Numbered from the stretch's first letter, positions 26,678 through 36,840 are shown. The stretch: 54,268 nt of DNA from Nostoc sp. CMAA1605 (GCF_021596505.1 NZ_PJIZ01000073.1:1-54268), one strand, 5' to 3'. Translations and numbers: made by a program. The notes: a model not told the origin generated them from the letters alone.

Positions 26678-29600
26678 TTAATACTCGCTTTGGCTTTTGA
26701 CTATTTCAAAAATGCGTTCTAAATCTTCTGGGGAATCTAGATGTTGTTTAATGGCATTTTTTACTTCGCGTTCTTTGATTGTCTTTCCCCTCCAACCATC
26801 TTTTTTGGTTTTGCGAATCGCTGCGTCTATCGCTAGAGCTAATACTTCATTTTGATTTAGGTTGTCGTATAACGCTCTTTTAGCGGGAGAGTTCAATGAT
26901 TGAGGATACTGTGATGAGTTGCTAGGTTCAACAACTTGTTTACTTAATGCAACAATTTGCTGCAAGTAGGCTTGATAGTCTTGAGCAGCAGCTTTCCTGA
27001 CTTGGATTAATTCATCCAGCAGGGTGGACATCTTTTCAAAATATTTGGGGTTGGTTGGTTGTTGATCAATAATGACTTTGCGTAAGTTGTTTTCGATGGT
27101 TTCGGCTACGGCTACTTTGTTTTGCTTGATAGTTTTGGGTAATGCGTCAACTGCATTAGCTCCGCGTTCGACAATTAACTGAATCAGTGTCATATCGTCA
27201 AAGGCGGAAATAACTTCGCTTTCTTCTGCACCGATATAGCTATCAATCAGGTGACGCATGGCGGGTTCATAGGTTTTTAAGTCGATATAATCGCCACTGC
27301 GTAGTTTTACCTCGGCGCGTACCTGTTCGTAATATTTAACTTCTTGTTTAATAATTGTGATTTCTGCTGGGGTGTATCCAGCTTCTTCCATGTCATTAGC
27401 TAGGTTGGCGTAGGCTCGAATTAAAGCTGCTGTGTATTTATAGAGTGCAAGGCGTTTTTGCTGGTTGTCTGTGCGCTGCTCTGGCTCATCGTTCGCGCCA
27501 CCGAAATAACGTGCATAAGCATCTGTATCTTTGGGAGGTTCTACTGGTTCACACAGAGCTTTGATGCTTTCTCTAGCAATTTCTAAGCGTTCCTTACCCT
27601 TGATTAATCTGTCGCTTAATAATCCATCAATATCACCTATTTCATAATCTTCAAAGGCTTCAGATGTGTAGTCTTTAACTGATTTTTCTAAGCTTTTAAA
27701 TAGGTCTTTGTAGTCGATAATGTAACCATATTCTTTATCTTCCCCATCTAGCCGATTAACGCGACAAACGGCTTGAAATAATCCGTGGTCACGCATGGAT
27801 TTATCAATATAAAGATAGGTGGTAGGGGGAGTATCGAAGCCTGTCAGCAGTTTATCAACTACTATCAATAGCTTCATTTGGGCGGGTGATTCGATAAATT
27901 GCTTTTTAACATCTTCCTCAAATTTCTCTGGCGTTTTACCATTGAGCATTTTTTGATAAATTTCGTACTGCTTTAGCTTTTGGGTGAGTTCATCCTCTCC
28001 GGTGCTTTCACCTTTAATACTCTGGGGAGAGGCATCATAGGAAGTGACAATTGCACATTTTGTAAAGCCAGTATTTTGGAATAATTCGTAATATTTGCAA
28101 GCTTCATAAATACTGCTACTGACGAGTATGGCGTTACCCCGACCGCTTTGCAGGCGGTCTTTAGTATTAAAATCTAGAATGATGTCTGCAACAATTTTTT
28201 CTAGTCGTGATTTGGAACTGAGGACTTTTTGCATCGTACCCCAGCGTCTTTTTAGTTCCGTTTTGGCAGATTCAGTTAAGTTTTGAGTTTTGGCTTCAAA
28301 CCACTTATCAATTTTGTCTTGTGAGGTAATATATTGGTCAACGTTGCGAGCTTCATAGCGCAAATCTAAGACAACGTTATCGGTTACTGCTTCATTAAAT
28401 TTGTAGGTGTGAATGTAATCACCAAAAACTTCTATAGTTGTTTTCTTATCTTTTTTAAGTAGGGGTGTGCCAGTAAAACCGATAAACAAAGCATTGGGTA
28501 AAATTTGCTTCATGGCTTTGTGCAAATCACCTGATTGGGTGCGGTGACATTCATCGACAAAGACATAAAGATCGCCTTTGGCTTGAAAATCTTGGGGTAA
28601 ACTGCGCTTGAGTTCGGCTATGTAGTTGTCGTAGTGGGTTTGAGTTTTTTTACCTTTTTTACCGTCCTTTCTGCCAAATTTATGGATTAAGGAGCAGAGC
28701 AACCAAGGAGTAGTATTATTCAGTTGGGTAATTAAGTCTCTACCGCTTTTAGTGCGATAGATGTTTTCATTTACCCCTAGAAACACGCTTTTAATTTGCT
28801 GGTCGAGTTCATCACGGTCAGTAATAATTAAGACACGCGCATTAGAATTATATTCCCGAATCCATTTGGTGAGCCAAACCATCGTCAGGCTTTTACCACT
28901 GCCTTGGGTGTGCCAAATTATGCCACCTTCTTGACGGCGGATGTAATCTTGGGCATCTTTAACGCCAAAATACTGGTTATGACGGCAGAGTTTTTTGATA
29001 CCACAGTCAAAGACGGTAAAGTTGTGGATGAGTTCTAAAAAACGCTGTTTTTCACACAGTTGCAACAGATTTTTATCTAAGGGGTTGGGGATATCGCTGT
29101 GAGTATCTTCTTTCCAGGTGAGGTAATACTTTTCTGGGGTTTCTATAGTGCCGTAGCGGAGTCCTTCGGTGTCGTTACCTGCCATGACAAACTGCATGGT
29201 GTGGAAGAAGGACTTAATAAAAATTGATTTTTGGTTGTCGAGGTTCTGGCGGATACCTTGGGAAACGGAGATGGTGCTGCGTTTGAGTTCCAGGACACCA
29301 AGGGCGATGCCGTTAACATACAGTACAATGTCTGGGCGTTTGGTGTTTTCACCTTTGACGGTGACTTCTTCGGCTATGGCGAAGTCGTTTTCTAGGGGTT
29401 CGTCCCAGTTAATTAACCAAACAGTTTGGGAGTTTTCGCCAGCTTCTTCTTTGACGTTCACCCCATAGCGCAGGAAACTGTAAACTTCTTTGTTGATGTC
29501 ATAAAGACCTTTGCTTTGGTCGCCTGCGACTTTGTTGAGTTCATACAAGGCTTTGGTGATGAGGCTGTTGCTGTAGCCTTGTTTGTCGCGCAGGAAGGCG

Positions 29601-29737
29601 GTGAGGATGTCGGTTTCGATGTTGCTGTTGTTCGGTCGGTCTTGCCAATTACCCAGATAGCGATATTTTAGTTGTTGCTGGAATAGTTGCACGATGCGGT
29701 TTTGGGTTTGGCGTTCTGGTTGTCCGACTTGGTTCAT
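26678..29737 (-). CDS. hsdR: Type I restriction endonuclease subunit R
   Basis: The motor and nuclease of a type I R-M complex. It has 1019 residues. The nuclease core is RPDIVLYVNGIALGVLELKRS (about 133-153; D...ExK). The superfamily 2 motor has Walker A HTQGSGKSLTMVW, DEAH-like VFVDECHRTQSG, GFTGTPLL (motif III) and later motifs including TGFDTPPTTYLYIDK and CRVNRL (V-VI). The C-terminal helical region contacts the methyltransferase. The start overlaps the hsdS stop by 4 bp. All key residues are present, so cleavage should be functional if HsdM and HsdS are. Confidence 0.93.
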   Translation of the reverse strand: MNQVGQPERQTQNRIVQLFQQQLKYRYLGNWQDRPNNSNIETDILTAFLRDKQGYSNSLITKALYELNKVAGDQSKGLYDINKEVYSFLRYGVNVKEEAGENSQTVWLINWDEPLENDFAIAEEVTVKGENTKRPDIVLYVNGIALGVLELKRSTISVSQGIRQNLDNQKSIFIKSFFHTMQFVMAGNDTEGLRYGTIETPEKYYLTWKEDTHSDIPNPLDKNLLQLCEKQRFLELIHNFTVFDCGIKKLCRHNQYFGVKDAQDYIRRQEGGIIWHTQGSGKSLTMVWLTKWIREYNSNARVLIITDRDELDQQIKSVFLGVNENIYRTKSGRDLITQLNNTTPWLLCSLIHKFGRKDGKKGKKTQTHYDNYIAELKRSLPQDFQAKGDLYVFVDECHRTQSGDLHKAMKQILPNALFIGFTGTPLLKKDKKTTIEVFGDYIHTYKFNEAVTDNVVLDLRYEARNVDQYITSQDKIDKWFEAKTQNLTESAKTELKRRWGTMQKVLSSKSRLEKIVADIILDFNTKDRLQSGRGNAILVSSSIYEACKYYELFQNTGFTKCAIVTSYDASPQSIKGESTGEDELTQKLKQYEIYQKMLNGKTPEKFEEDVKKQFIESPAQMKLLIVVDKLLTGFDTPPTTYLYIDKSMRDHGLFQAVCRVNRLDGEDKEYGYIIDYKDLFKSLEKSVKDYTSEAFEDYEIGDIDGLLSDRLIKGKERLEIARESIKALCEPVEPPKDTDAYARYFGGANDEPEQRTDNQQKRLALYKYTAALIRAYANLANDMEEAGYTPAEITIIKQEVKYYEQVRAEVKLRSGDYIDLKTYEPAMRHLIDSYIGAEESEVISAFDDMTLIQLIVERGANAVDALPKTIKQNKVAVAETIENNLRKVIIDQQPTNPKYFEKMSTLLDELIQVRKAAAQDYQAYLQQIVALSKQVVEPSNSSQYPQSLNSPAKRALYDNLNQNEVLALAIDAAIRKTKKDGWRGKTIKEREVKNAIKQHLDSPEDLERIFEIVKSQSEY

Positions 29738-31089
29738 AGCAATCTCGTTTTTCCGGTGAGTAGTTCTTGCATTATTCCCTGTTTGATGGCTTTGTATTTA
29801 TCGCGCTTTTGTTCTAAGCCTTCAATTTCTGCGTCCATGTCGCTGAGGACTTGGGCGATCGCTTTTTGTTCTGGAAGTGAGGGAAGGGGTATTTTATATT
29901 TTTTAAGGGTTGCAATTGAAATTGCTGGTTGTGCGCCTGTTGTTCTTAGTAATTCAATTTTTCCAGTTACATATAAATTCCATAGTAATTGCCATACAAA
30001 ATATGTATTATGTCTTGTTTTATCAACAGATATTTTTAAAGCATTTCCAGATAATATTCCTACTTCATGATGAATTGGAAAGATGGCACTTGCACCGCAT
30101 CTTGCTCCTATTTTTGCCATTACAATATCACCACCACTGACAGAACTTCTTTTTTCTTGATTAAATTTATCTGTATCTACATAGAGGTAATTGTCAGCCT
30201 TAAAAAATCCATCAGTAACGTATCCACTTGTAATAATGGGAATACCTGATTTGCGATAATGTATTGTTTTAAGATTTGAACCAAATGGGCCATCTACAAT
30301 GGCATATTTCATATTTTGAGGTGTAATAGAGGCAAGAGTATTTACGTCCCAATCATCTGGAATAATACCCACCTCAGTATTATTGTAATTGTCTGATACA
30401 TTTGTGTCAGTTACCTTACTAAAACCGGACAAGCGTTTTTTGCCCGTGAGTAGTTGCTGTATTGTACCTTGCTTGATGTTGCGCTTTTTGGTGATGAGTT
30501 GCTCCAACGCTGTAATCTGGGCATCGACATCACTGAGAGATTGGGCGATCGCTTTTTGTTCTTCTATTGTTGGAGGGAGAGATATTTTTGTTAAACCAAT
30601 TAAAGCAGTATTTAAGTTTGGCTGACCGTTTCCTGTTGCTACTACTTCCCTAAACTCTCTGGTTTTGGCATTCAAAACATAGTATAAAAATAGTTTGTCA
30701 GCGTCTTTATTTAAGTCTATAAATGCAGCAATGCCATCATTAGCACAGCATTTTACTGCAAGAATTTTGGCAACTCCTAGAGTTGCACCGCTATTTGCAA
30801 TGATTAGTGTTCCATTTTCTAATGTTCTACTATACTTGGCACCTTCTTCTGTTAAAAATCCGATTGTTTGTGAAACATATATAGAAGACTCTGGAATATT
30901 AGTCAATGCTGCTACAGTTAACCAAGGAATAGAGATTCCACCAAAAAACTTTGGATCACCTGCTGGTCTTGGAGATCCACCTCTCACAACTTTGGAAATA
31001 CTACCTAATTCCCTAACATTCCAATCATCAGGAATAATCCCTAACTCTGTATTTTGGTAGCCCTCTGGTATGTTTTCTTCTATCACCAC
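29734..31089 (-). CDS. hsdS: Type I restriction specificity subunit S
   Basis: It sets the bipartite DNA target of the R-M complex. The 451 residues split into two target-recognition domains, each introduced by a similar motif (TELGIIPDDWNVRELGSI and TEVGIIPDDWDVNTLASI). Each is closed by a conserved helix (QKAIAQSLSDVDAQITALEQ and QKAIAQVLSDMDAEIEGLEQ, then QGTIQQLLTGK / QGIMQELLTGK). The GTG start at 31089 overlaps the stop of a relic hsdM 3' end, not that of the functional hsdM. The two half-repeats make it a good site for recombination. Confidence 0.92.
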   Translation of the reverse strand: MVIEENIPEGYQNTELGIIPDDWNVRELGSISKVVRGGSPRPAGDPKFFGGISIPWLTVAALTNIPESSIYVSQTIGFLTEEGAKYSRTLENGTLIIANSGATLGVAKILAVKCCANDGIAAFIDLNKDADKLFLYYVLNAKTREFREVVATGNGQPNLNTALIGLTKISLPPTIEEQKAIAQSLSDVDAQITALEQLITKKRNIKQGTIQQLLTGKKRLSGFSKVTDTNVSDNYNNTEVGIIPDDWDVNTLASITPQNMKYAIVDGPFGSNLKTIHYRKSGIPIITSGYVTDGFFKADNYLYVDTDKFNQEKRSSVSGGDIVMAKIGARCGASAIFPIHHEVGILSGNALKISVDKTRHNTYFVWQLLWNLYVTGKIELLRTTGAQPAISIATLKKYKIPLPSLPEQKAIAQVLSDMDAEIEGLEQKRDKYKAIKQGIMQELLTGKTRLL

Positions 31090-31207
31090 ACTAACCCTAT
31101 TTTTTGCAGATGTGCCTCAACCTTACTCGTAAACTCATCCACCCTACTTGTCAACTGCGACAAAGGCGTATCATACCGTTCCGCTAACTCCTGAATCCTC
31201 TGTATTA
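31083..31207 (-). pseudogene. Relic of an hsdM 3' end in front of hsdS
   Basis: The minus strand encodes IQRIQELAERYDTPLSQL, TSRVDEFTSKVEAHLQ and KIGLVW-stop, almost the same as the last 40 residues of the functional HsdM (RYDTPLPQL...HLQRMGLVW). Its stop overlaps the hsdS start as an ordinary hsdM-hsdS junction would. It appears that the PIN toxin module entered at this junction with duplication, or that recombination swapped hsdS from a related operon. Confidence 0.8.
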
Positions 31208-31221
31208 ATCATTCAAAAATC

Positions 31222-31425
31222 TTAATTAACCTTTCTATTTCTAATCCGCTTAATGTCTTCCCAAAACTCCTCTCTTGTCACCTGATCTAAAATTTCCTTT
31301 CTTTCTTGTGTATAGTCACCGCTTCCCCATCCAGCTTGTTGTAAAAACCTAATAGCGTCAACTTGACCCAAATTTTCTACTAAAACCTGATAACCTTTTT
31401 TTCTCAATTCAATTGGTGTCATCAT
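31222..31425 (-). CDS. Putative antitoxin of the PIN toxin
   Basis: A 67-residue, highly charged, helical protein (ELRKKGYQVLVENLGQVDAI, then EEFWEDIKRIRNRKVN). It follows the PIN gene by 12 bp in the same direction. Small proteins of this kind commonly accompany PIN toxins in cyanobacteria. No DNA-binding motif is obvious. The order toxin-then-antitoxin is less usual. The call depends on context. Confidence 0.6.
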   Translation of the reverse strand: MMTPIELRKKGYQVLVENLGQVDAIRFLQQAGWGSGDYTQERKEILDQVTREEFWEDIKRIRNRKVN

Positions 31426-31437
31426 TTATTTATCCTC

Positions 31438-31911
31438 CTAATTCAAAAAAGTTTTCATCAACCAAGTTACAGGATTATCTACAGACACTTTTAACAAACC
31501 TTGATGCCGTAGTGAGTTCTTCAGTAATCGGTCATCAGTAGAAAGTAAAATATCTGCCTGAGCGACTTCTGCACAAGCAATATGAAAAGAATCATAAAGA
31601 CCAAAACCTAATCCTTCCAATTGCTGCGAGCGAAAATCCACCTCTTCATCTATGTTGATACTAATCACAGCAAATTCTAATAATTTTAAGATATTCTCCA
31701 ATTTGTCGAGATTACGCATTCTCTCTAACTCCACGCTGATGGCTTCGCTAGTAACAAGCTGCCATTCTCCAGTACGAATGCGCTCCATAATGCTAAGAAT
31801 AGCTTCTCCTTCTAAACGGATTCGCTCTTGTGTCCAGTCGTCAAAAGGACGATTTAGACAACAAACATCAAGATAAATTTTATAGTTTTCTCTCTGTTGA
31901 TCCGTTACCAC
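31438..31911 (-). CDS. PIN-domain ribonuclease toxin embedded in the R-M operon
   Basis: A protein of 157 residues, PIN fold. The acidic metal-site residues are visible in IYLDVCCLNRPFDD (first Asp), SVELERM (Glu), GLYDSFHIACAE (Asp) and LSTDDRLL (Asp), in VapC-like order. A magnesium-dependent RNase cutting RNA is the family activity. Its GTG start (31911) overlaps the hsdM stop by 7 bp, so it is translated with the methyltransferase. With the following antitoxin-like gene it would kill cells that lose the element or the operon, which stabilises the island. Confidence 0.82.
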   Translation of the reverse strand: MVTDQQRENYKIYLDVCCLNRPFDDWTQERIRLEGEAILSIMERIRTGEWQLVTSEAISVELERMRNLDKLENILKLLEFAVISINIDEEVDFRSQQLEGLGFGLYDSFHIACAEVAQADILLSTDDRLLKNSLRHQGLLKVSVDNPVTWLMKTFLN

Positions 31912-34310
31912 ACTAAACCCATCCTCTGCAAATGTCCCTCAACCCGACTTGTCAACTCATCCACCCTACTCGTCAACTGCGGTAAAGGTGTATCATATCG
32001 TTCTGCCAATTCCTTAATTCTCTGTGTTAACCGTTGCGAAATCCTCTCCATTTCCGAATTTATCGCCTGTCTCAACGTCGCCAACCACTTGTCATCTACC
32101 ACCAGGGTTTTAATCTCATCCTCTGTTAAATCCCCGTATTTTGTTAACACATAATTATTCAAAAATTCAGTCGCTACTTTAATTTGTTTACTAATATCTG
32201 CCTCTTGCTCAATCAGCTTTAAATAAGCCTTTAACACCTTCAATTCATCCGCAAAAGTTGCATCATTTTTAATTTTCTTAATGCGTTCATTCACATTCGC
32301 TTTAGTAATTTTCCCACTGTCATTAGTGACTTCCTCCAGCAAACCATCCTCACCGCCATGTTCTTCTTGCAATTCCTCCATCTGGCGAACAATGTCATCT
32401 TTTTTCGTTTCCAAAGTTTCAATTGCTGCCTGTTCTGCTGGAAAATAGCGGTTAATCATCAACTCCTTCGGAATCAGTTCGCAGACATAATCTGTAATAT
32501 GACCTTTTTTATTCGTCACTGCTGTCAGTTGCGCCTTCCAGCCATCTTCTACCAAAAGATAAACATCATCTTTCATCGTCTCCACCCAATAAGTCATTAG
32601 GTGCTGATAGACATCATATTTATCAATCAAGCTTTTACTCGCAAACGCTTGCAGCAAATCTTCCGAAAGTGAGTGAATAATAGCCTTGGGCTTATCGCCC
32701 ACCTGGATGGCTTTCAGCAAAGGTGTGTGTTTCGCTTGCCATGTTTCAAACACTGCGCGGATTTCTTCCCCATAGCTGATAAATTCAGGATGGGCAAAAA
32801 TACAAGATTTTACCTCCGAAGCTGGAATTTTCAGCATCAAGTAACCTGGCCTATCCGTCACTGCAAATAAATCCTGTTGCAGCGTCGGGTAAACTTGCCA
32901 GTAATCACTCAAAGCTTCAATATCTGGCTTGGGTATCCCCCCCAACAGATGCGCCTCAATATCCTGAATATCTTCCTCTTCCTGAGAGTCGATATAACGG
33001 GGAATATTCAGGTTATACTCATTCGCCTCAATTTCCTGAAGCGACACCATCCGCGAATATTTCGCCACCTCAAGCTGTTTGTTGAAGACATCAACAATTT
33101 TATGAATATCCTGCTCTCGCAGACGGTTTTTATTGCCGTCTTTAACAAACCCCTTGCTGGCATCTATCATAAAAATGCCTTGGCGATTTTCAGCATCTTC
33201 CTTGTCTAAAACAATAATGCAGGCAGGAATCCCCGTGCCATAAAACAGGTTCGGCGGTAGCCCAATAATCCCCTTGATTATGCCCCTGCTAATCAGATTT
33301 TTCCGAATGTCCGCCTCTGCATTCCCCCGAAACAGCACCCCATGCGGCAGAATGATTGCTCCTTTACCGTTGCTTTTGAGAGAGCGAACCATGTGCAGTA
33401 AAAAAGCATAGTCCCCATTTTTAGCCGGAGGAATGCCATATTCTTTAAAGCGTTCAAATTTGTCCTTTATCGGGTCAATTCCGTTACTCCAAGCTTTGGA
33501 AGAAAAGGGAGGATTAGCCACAGCAAAATCAAAAATTTTGAGACTACCATCCGCTTCTTTAAAGTAAGGACTTGATAAAGTATTGTCTTGCCAAATCTCG
33601 GCCGTATCATGTCCGTGGAGAATCATGTTCATCCGAGCCAAGGCGCGGGTAGCGTTGTCCATTTCTTGGCCGTAGATGCTTATTTTTACATCTGTCTCAT
33701 CGGCCGCCTTTATCAACAGAGAACCACTACCACAGGTAGGGTCGTAAATCGTATCATTTGAGCTTTTGGCTAAATTAATACCTATAACCTTAGAGATTAC
33801 ACGGGAGACTTCCGCCGGAGTATAAAATTGTCCCTTACTTTTACCTGATTGTGTGGCAAAGTTCCGCATCAGGTACTCATAGGCATCGCCTAGAATATCA
33901 TCACCATCAGCGCGATTTTTACTAAAATTCAGTGCTGGGTTCTCAAAAATACGTACTAAGTTGGAAAGCCTGTCCTGCATTTCCTGTCCCTTGCCCAACT
34001 TGTCGGTATTATTGAAATCAGCTACATCAATAACACCCTTTAAATCATTAGCCTCAGCTAAGTTGGCGATAATTTTGTTAATACCTTCCCCGATATTTTT
34101 CTGTCCTTTCAGGGCAACAATATCTTGAAAGCTTCCACCTTTAGGCACTTCAATCAGGGCATCTACCACACCAGCATATTTATCAGATACATATTTAACA
34201 AACAATAATACCAGTACATAATCCTTATATTGCGAGGCATCCATACCACCCCGCAATTCATCACAGCTTTTCCATAACGAACTATAAAGTTCACTTTTCT
34301 TAATCGCCAT
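31905..34310 (-). CDS. hsdM: Type I restriction methyltransferase subunit M
   Basis: N6-adenine methyltransferase of the R-M complex. It has 801 residues, longer than the classical 500-residue HsdM because of a C-terminal helical extension (about 480-801). The N-terminal helical domain (1-155) precedes SAM motif I DPTCGSGSLLIKAADE, with an FYTPAEVSRVI motif before it, and catalytic motif IV NPPFSS. LPHGVLFRGNAE and GLPPNLFYGTGIPACIIVLD are typical later motifs. It is the first gene of the operon. A 197-bp gap separates it from the repressor gene upstream. Confidence 0.93.
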   Translation of the reverse strand: MAIKKSELYSSLWKSCDELRGGMDASQYKDYVLVLLFVKYVSDKYAGVVDALIEVPKGGSFQDIVALKGQKNIGEGINKIIANLAEANDLKGVIDVADFNNTDKLGKGQEMQDRLSNLVRIFENPALNFSKNRADGDDILGDAYEYLMRNFATQSGKSKGQFYTPAEVSRVISKVIGINLAKSSNDTIYDPTCGSGSLLIKAADETDVKISIYGQEMDNATRALARMNMILHGHDTAEIWQDNTLSSPYFKEADGSLKIFDFAVANPPFSSKAWSNGIDPIKDKFERFKEYGIPPAKNGDYAFLLHMVRSLKSNGKGAIILPHGVLFRGNAEADIRKNLISRGIIKGIIGLPPNLFYGTGIPACIIVLDKEDAENRQGIFMIDASKGFVKDGNKNRLREQDIHKIVDVFNKQLEVAKYSRMVSLQEIEANEYNLNIPRYIDSQEEEDIQDIEAHLLGGIPKPDIEALSDYWQVYPTLQQDLFAVTDRPGYLMLKIPASEVKSCIFAHPEFISYGEEIRAVFETWQAKHTPLLKAIQVGDKPKAIIHSLSEDLLQAFASKSLIDKYDVYQHLMTYWVETMKDDVYLLVEDGWKAQLTAVTNKKGHITDYVCELIPKELMINRYFPAEQAAIETLETKKDDIVRQMEELQEEHGGEDGLLEEVTNDSGKITKANVNERIKKIKNDATFADELKVLKAYLKLIEQEADISKQIKVATEFLNNYVLTKYGDLTEDEIKTLVVDDKWLATLRQAINSEMERISQRLTQRIKELAERYDTPLPQLTSRVDELTSRVEGHLQRMGLVW

Positions 34311-34507
34311 TTCGTGTAGCCTGCAACAGATATCCCCTGCTCAACTCTGCCAGAGGTTCTTAAGTCCGTCTGACACTTTGCCTTGAAGTTTTTACATCGT
34401 GCAAAGAATCAATAACATACCACGCATCAAGACTTTTCTCATGTAGTGGCTGAGGATATATCGTATATCAGGAATTCGCAAATTGTCCTATCTGCGACAG
34501 GTATCTT

Positions 34508-34708
34508 TTAGTGCGGCGAGTTTTGTTGCTTCTCCCGCTCCTCAACAGCTTTACTAACAATTCGCACTACAAGATTACTGATGGGACGGTCTTCTTCCTG
34601 CGCCCATCTCACCAAAGCCTCATGAATATCTTTGGGAAAGTATATCGAAGTTTGTACGCGATCGCTCTGGCTCATCAATTTTAAAAGGATTTGTCGCCGA
34701 TCCATCAT
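34508..34708 (-). CDS. Ribbon-helix-helix repressor, CvkR-like (Arc type)
   Basis: The frame opens at a TTG at 34759, but the ATG at 34708 (MMDRRQILLKL) follows AAGGTT and gives 66 residues, a normal Arc/CopG size. The strand-helix-helix core is VQTSIYFPKDIHEALVRWA, then DRPISNLVVRIVSKAVEER. Divergently placed small regulators (MerR, Arc or Xre type) upstream of cas12k are known to repress V-K CASTs (CvkR). Position and fold make this the element's repressor. Phased decamers at 34732-34761 are its most likely operator. Confidence 0.8.
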   Translation of the reverse strand: MMDRRQILLKLMSQSDRVQTSIYFPKDIHEALVRWAQEEDRPISNLVVRIVSKAVEEREKQQNSPH

Positions 34709-34731
34709 AACCTTACAACCTTGTAACAAGG

Positions 34732-34796
34732 CTAAATAATGTTTAACAATGTGTGGCAATGTTCATGTGATAGATTAAAAACATTCCTACACATTA
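34732..34796. promoter_or_regulatory. Putative operator between repressor and cas12k
   Basis: On the minus strand three decamers follow in phase: CATTGCCACA / CATTGTTAAA / CATTATTTAG (34761-34732), matching the set at 21031-21070. A wider inverted repeat also exists: AATGTGTGG (34748-34756) and CCTACACATT (34786-34795). Both would sit over the divergent promoters. Confidence 0.6.
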
Positions 34797-34893
34797 ATTC
34801 CATGTTCAAAAATTTGCCTTGGCGGAGGTCAATCACCAGTTAACTTTAATTGCACAAATAAAAAACATTTAATTCTATGGATTTGTTGTTACT

Positions 34894-36840
34894 ATGAGCC
34901 ACACTACTGAAAAAATTTATACCACCCCAATTTTAAGAACTATAAGCTGTGATTTATGTGCTACAGAAGATGTACTTCGTAAAGTATGGGAAGAAATGAC
35001 TCAAAAAAATACGCCCCTAATTGTTAAATTATTGAAATGTGTAAGTGAGCAACCAGAATTTGAAACCTATAAAGAAAATGGCACAATAACTAAAAAGGAA
35101 ATCACTAATTTACGTAAAATTTTAATAGAAGATTCTGATTTGAAATACCAGTCAGGTCGTCTCCGCACATCAGCAGACTCTTTGGTAACAGAGGTTTATT
35201 CCTCATGGCTTCAACTATACCAAAAACGGCAGAAGCAGAAAGAAGGTAAAGAATACTTTCTCAACAATATACTTAAAAGTGATGTTGAACTTGTAGAAGA
35301 AAGTAATTGTGATTTACAGACAATACGTTGCAAAGCACAAGAAATACTGAGACAAGCAGAAGAATTGTTGAGACAAAGCCAAAATTCAGTATCTCAAGTA
35401 AACGTCAATAACAACATTCCGAAAAGCGTAACTAAGATTTTGTATGAAATTCATAGGGAAACACAGGATATTCTAACGCGATGTGCAGTAACCTACCTGA
35501 TAAAGAATCAGAATGATGTTACTGAGATAGAAGAAGATATCACAGAGCTTCAAACGCGGCGCACAGAAAAAGAAGTAGAGATTAAACGCTTAAACAAACA
35601 GATACAGAATAGTAGATTACCTCATGGTAGAGATATAACTGGAGAAATATATAATCAAGCATTTGATAATCTCATAAATCAAGTTCCAAAAGACAATAAT
35701 GAATATTCAGAGTGGATAAATTGTTTTTTAAGTAAAAAAGCATCATTACCTTATCCTATAGATTATTTATATGGAGATTTAAGTTGGTATAAAGATGATA
35801 ATGGAAACATTTATGTTTACTTCAATGGTTGGTCTAAATATCATTTTAAAATTTGTTGTGATAAACGCCAACTTCATTTTTTTGAACGTTTTTTAGAAGA
35901 CTACAAAGCTGTTAAGGAAAGTGAAAAGGGAGAAGAAAAACTCTCTGGTAGCTTGGTTACACTACGTTCTGCACAGTTATTATGGCAACAAGGGGAAGGT
36001 AAAGGTCAACCCTGGAAAGTAAATAAACTAACCCTACATTGTACGTATGATGCTCGTTTATGGACAGCAGAGGGTACAGAGGAAGTAAGACAGGAAAAAA
36101 CTAAGAAAGCTCAAAAACAAGTAGATAAAGTAGGAAACAATGAAGATATTGATAGCAAAGAACAGAAGAAGCTCAGTAAAAATATAGCTTCATTGTCTCG
36201 TCTTAATAATTCATTTACTCGTCCTAGTAAGCCAATTTATCGAGGTCAATCTAACATAATTGTTGGAGTTAGTTTTCATCCGGTTGAGTTAGTAACGCTT
36301 TCTGTAGTTGATGTAACTAACCAACAAATACTGATATGTAAAACGCTCAAACAGTTACTGGGCAATGCTTTTTCACTATTAAGCCGTAGACGAAGACAAC
36401 AAGTGCATTTGCGTAAGGAGAGGGAAAAAGCTCAGAAAAAAGATTCCCCATGTCATCTAGGAGAGTCACAGCTAGGGGAATATGTTGATAAATTACTGGC
36501 AAAAAGAATCGTGGAAGTCGCTAAGGAATATCAGGCTGATAGCATTGTCTTACCTGGGTTACAAGGCATTAGGGAAAATCGTACCAGTGTAATTCGAGCA
36601 AAAGCAGAAACCAAATTTCCCGGTGATGTCAATGCACAAAAATTATATGTCAAGGAATATAATCGCCAGATACACAATTGGAGCTACAGAAGGCTTCAAC
36701 AATCTATAAAGTCAAAAGCTGCCGAATTGAAAATCAGTGTTGAGTTTGGTGTACAGCCATCTTATGGCACTCTGGAAGAGAAAGCCAGAGATTTAGTCTT
36801 GTTTACTTACCAAAGCAGAATTAATACTGTTGGTAGATAA
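34894..36840 (+). CDS. cas12k: Cas12k, nuclease-dead effector of the V-K CAST
   Basis: RNA-guided DNA-binding protein that finds the insertion target next to a GTN PAM. It has 648 residues, the family size (ShCas12k 639). The N-terminal REC parts are helical; the RuvC-like half begins NIIVGVSFHPVELVTLSVVD. The usual RuvC Asp is replaced (GVSFHP) and the Glu of motif II is lost (SIVLPGLQGIRENR), consistent with no cleavage. The last motif, VEFGVQPSYGTLEEKARDLV, also lacks a clear catalytic set. It is the only gene between the repressor and the guide RNAs. The promoter is in the 185-bp divergent region. Confidence 0.95.
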   Translation: MSHTTEKIYTTPILRTISCDLCATEDVLRKVWEEMTQKNTPLIVKLLKCVSEQPEFETYKENGTITKKEITNLRKILIEDSDLKYQSGRLRTSADSLVTEVYSSWLQLYQKRQKQKEGKEYFLNNILKSDVELVEESNCDLQTIRCKAQEILRQAEELLRQSQNSVSQVNVNNNIPKSVTKILYEIHRETQDILTRCAVTYLIKNQNDVTEIEEDITELQTRRTEKEVEIKRLNKQIQNSRLPHGRDITGEIYNQAFDNLINQVPKDNNEYSEWINCFLSKKASLPYPIDYLYGDLSWYKDDNGNIYVYFNGWSKYHFKICCDKRQLHFFERFLEDYKAVKESEKGEEKLSGSLVTLRSAQLLWQQGEGKGQPWKVNKLTLHCTYDARLWTAEGTEEVRQEKTKKAQKQVDKVGNNEDIDSKEQKKLSKNIASLSRLNNSFTRPSKPIYRGQSNIIVGVSFHPVELVTLSVVDVTNQQILICKTLKQLLGNAFSLLSRRRRQQVHLRKEREKAQKKDSPCHLGESQLGEYVDKLLAKRIVEVAKEYQADSIVLPGLQGIRENRTSVIRAKAETKFPGDVNAQKLYVKEYNRQIHNWSYRRLQQSIKSKAAELKISVEFGVQPSYGTLEEKARDLVLFTYQSRINTVGR

